NCBI GenBank assembly: GCA_036897095.1
Contig: JAYMSP010003091.1
Location: 1-21,143, forward strand
Direction: 5' to 3'
Source of the DNA: Plantago elongata
Taxonomy: Eukaryota > Streptophyta > Magnoliopsida > Lamiales > Plantaginaceae
Length of the DNA: 21,143 nucleotides
This document shows, one piece after another, positions 20,634-21,143 of the stretch. The first letter of the stretch is position 1. Every line of letters begins with the position of its first letter. Made by a program: the position numbers and the translations under genes. Below the pieces are notes generated by a model. That model was not told where the DNA came from. It worked only from the letters and a program-made list of their open reading frames with translations, and did not search any database.

Positions 20634-20635
<2 letters not shown>
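20286..20635. other. 3' region of the TraB-like gene
   Basis: AT-rich sequence after the stop codon with TGTAAA and ATGTAAATAC words that could serve as plant polyadenylation elements; no AATAAA fixes the end. I see no further gene here. Confidence 0.45.

Positions 20636-20672
<37 letters not shown>
20636..20672. repeat. (AT)18 microsatellite
   Basis: A pure alternating A-T run of 37 bases, counted directly. It is probably polymorphic and prone to assembly length error. Confidence 0.95.
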
Positions 20673-20673
<1 letters not shown>

Positions 20674-21143
20674 CTGAATACCAGCAGTACTCGAATGATA
20701 AAAGACAAACCAGAAATACCTGATACTGTATTGATTCGTATATTAATGATGCATATGATTACTTAATATACTGAAGAAGTCAAGAAGAGCTAAGAAAATG
20801 TAAACTCCACCATGATAGTGTTACAGTGAACATCAGATTTTCTGATCTTGATGTCACCAAGAAAAGAACTAGCTGGACCAAAAAAATTCCATCTGTCAAA
20901 CTTTTTTTTTCCTGACAAAATGAGGATCATGGAAGCTGCAAGAGTAGATGTTCCAGCCTCCAGGCAATGAAACTGATCGAGACGATCAGCATTTTGGTCT
21001 GGAGATGATGATGATACAACCATCCTTCACTTCTTGCTGCTAAACTGAAGAACCTGCAGTATCAAGGTACAGATTCTGCTCGCAGATCAGTTCAATTTTA
21101 TTTTTCTTTACTTTAACCCGACATATATCTTTTTTTTTTTTTT
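20673..21143. other. window end; possible 3' portion of a minus-strand gene
   Basis: On the minus strand an acceptor-like TTGATACTGCAG precedes a short open stretch (21053 down to 21027) reading VLQFSSKK and a TGA stop; what follows would be 3'UTR. No family is recognisable and the rest of any such gene lies outside the window. The edge itself is a run of 14 T. Confidence 0.2.

Noticed and set aside
1-21143. Metabolic gene cluster or other multi-gene system
   Set aside because: The four genes are of unrelated families, on different strands, with separate promoters; none encodes a typical biosynthetic enzyme.

Overview
This is nuclear DNA of a eudicot plant: AT-rich intergenic DNA, short exons split by AT-rich introns, plant microsatellites and MITEs, and four plant genes. 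Repeats in the TTCAGTTCAATTCAG style at about 2210-2450 remind me of Caryophyllales intergenic DNA, but this is only an impression and I cannot name the species. All exon joins were worked out by hand from reading phase, splice signals and family homology.

Layout. Positions 1-2580 are intergenic, with a (TAA)19 microsatellite, a Stowaway-like MITE and a fold-back element. A spliced, ATG-free leader then leads into a PEPKR1-type Ser/Thr protein kinase (+, 3531-6147, 4 coding exons, 491 aa). After about 1.8 kb without a gene comes a PER1/PGAP3-type GPI-anchor remodelling protein (+, 7921-11136, 5 exons, 342 aa). It converges, across about 1 kb, on an intronless CBF/DREB1-type AP2 transcription factor (-, 12871-12155, 238 aa). 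About 4.7 kb without a gene lies upstream of the DREB1 gene and holds two adjacent Tourist-like MITEs, a G-box, a TGACGTCA palindrome, a duplicated GACGTCA block and a fold-back element. A TraB/PrgY-domain protein gene follows (+, 17626-20285, 7 exons, 385 aa), and its first intron appears to be of the GC-AG class. The last 850 bases hold its 3' region, an (AT)18 microsatellite and a weak hint of the 3' end of a minus-strand gene.

The four genes belong to unrelated pathways: protein phosphorylation, lipid remodelling of GPI anchors in the ER or Golgi, cold/drought transcription, and an organelle-associated TraB protein. Nothing suggests they work as a unit. I found no novel multi-gene system. 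The points most worth checking are the GC-AG intron, an in-frame 11-residue tandem duplication in the DREB1 activation region, the KKxx tail on PGAP3, and the paired MITEs and repeated bZIP-type block upstream of DREB1.
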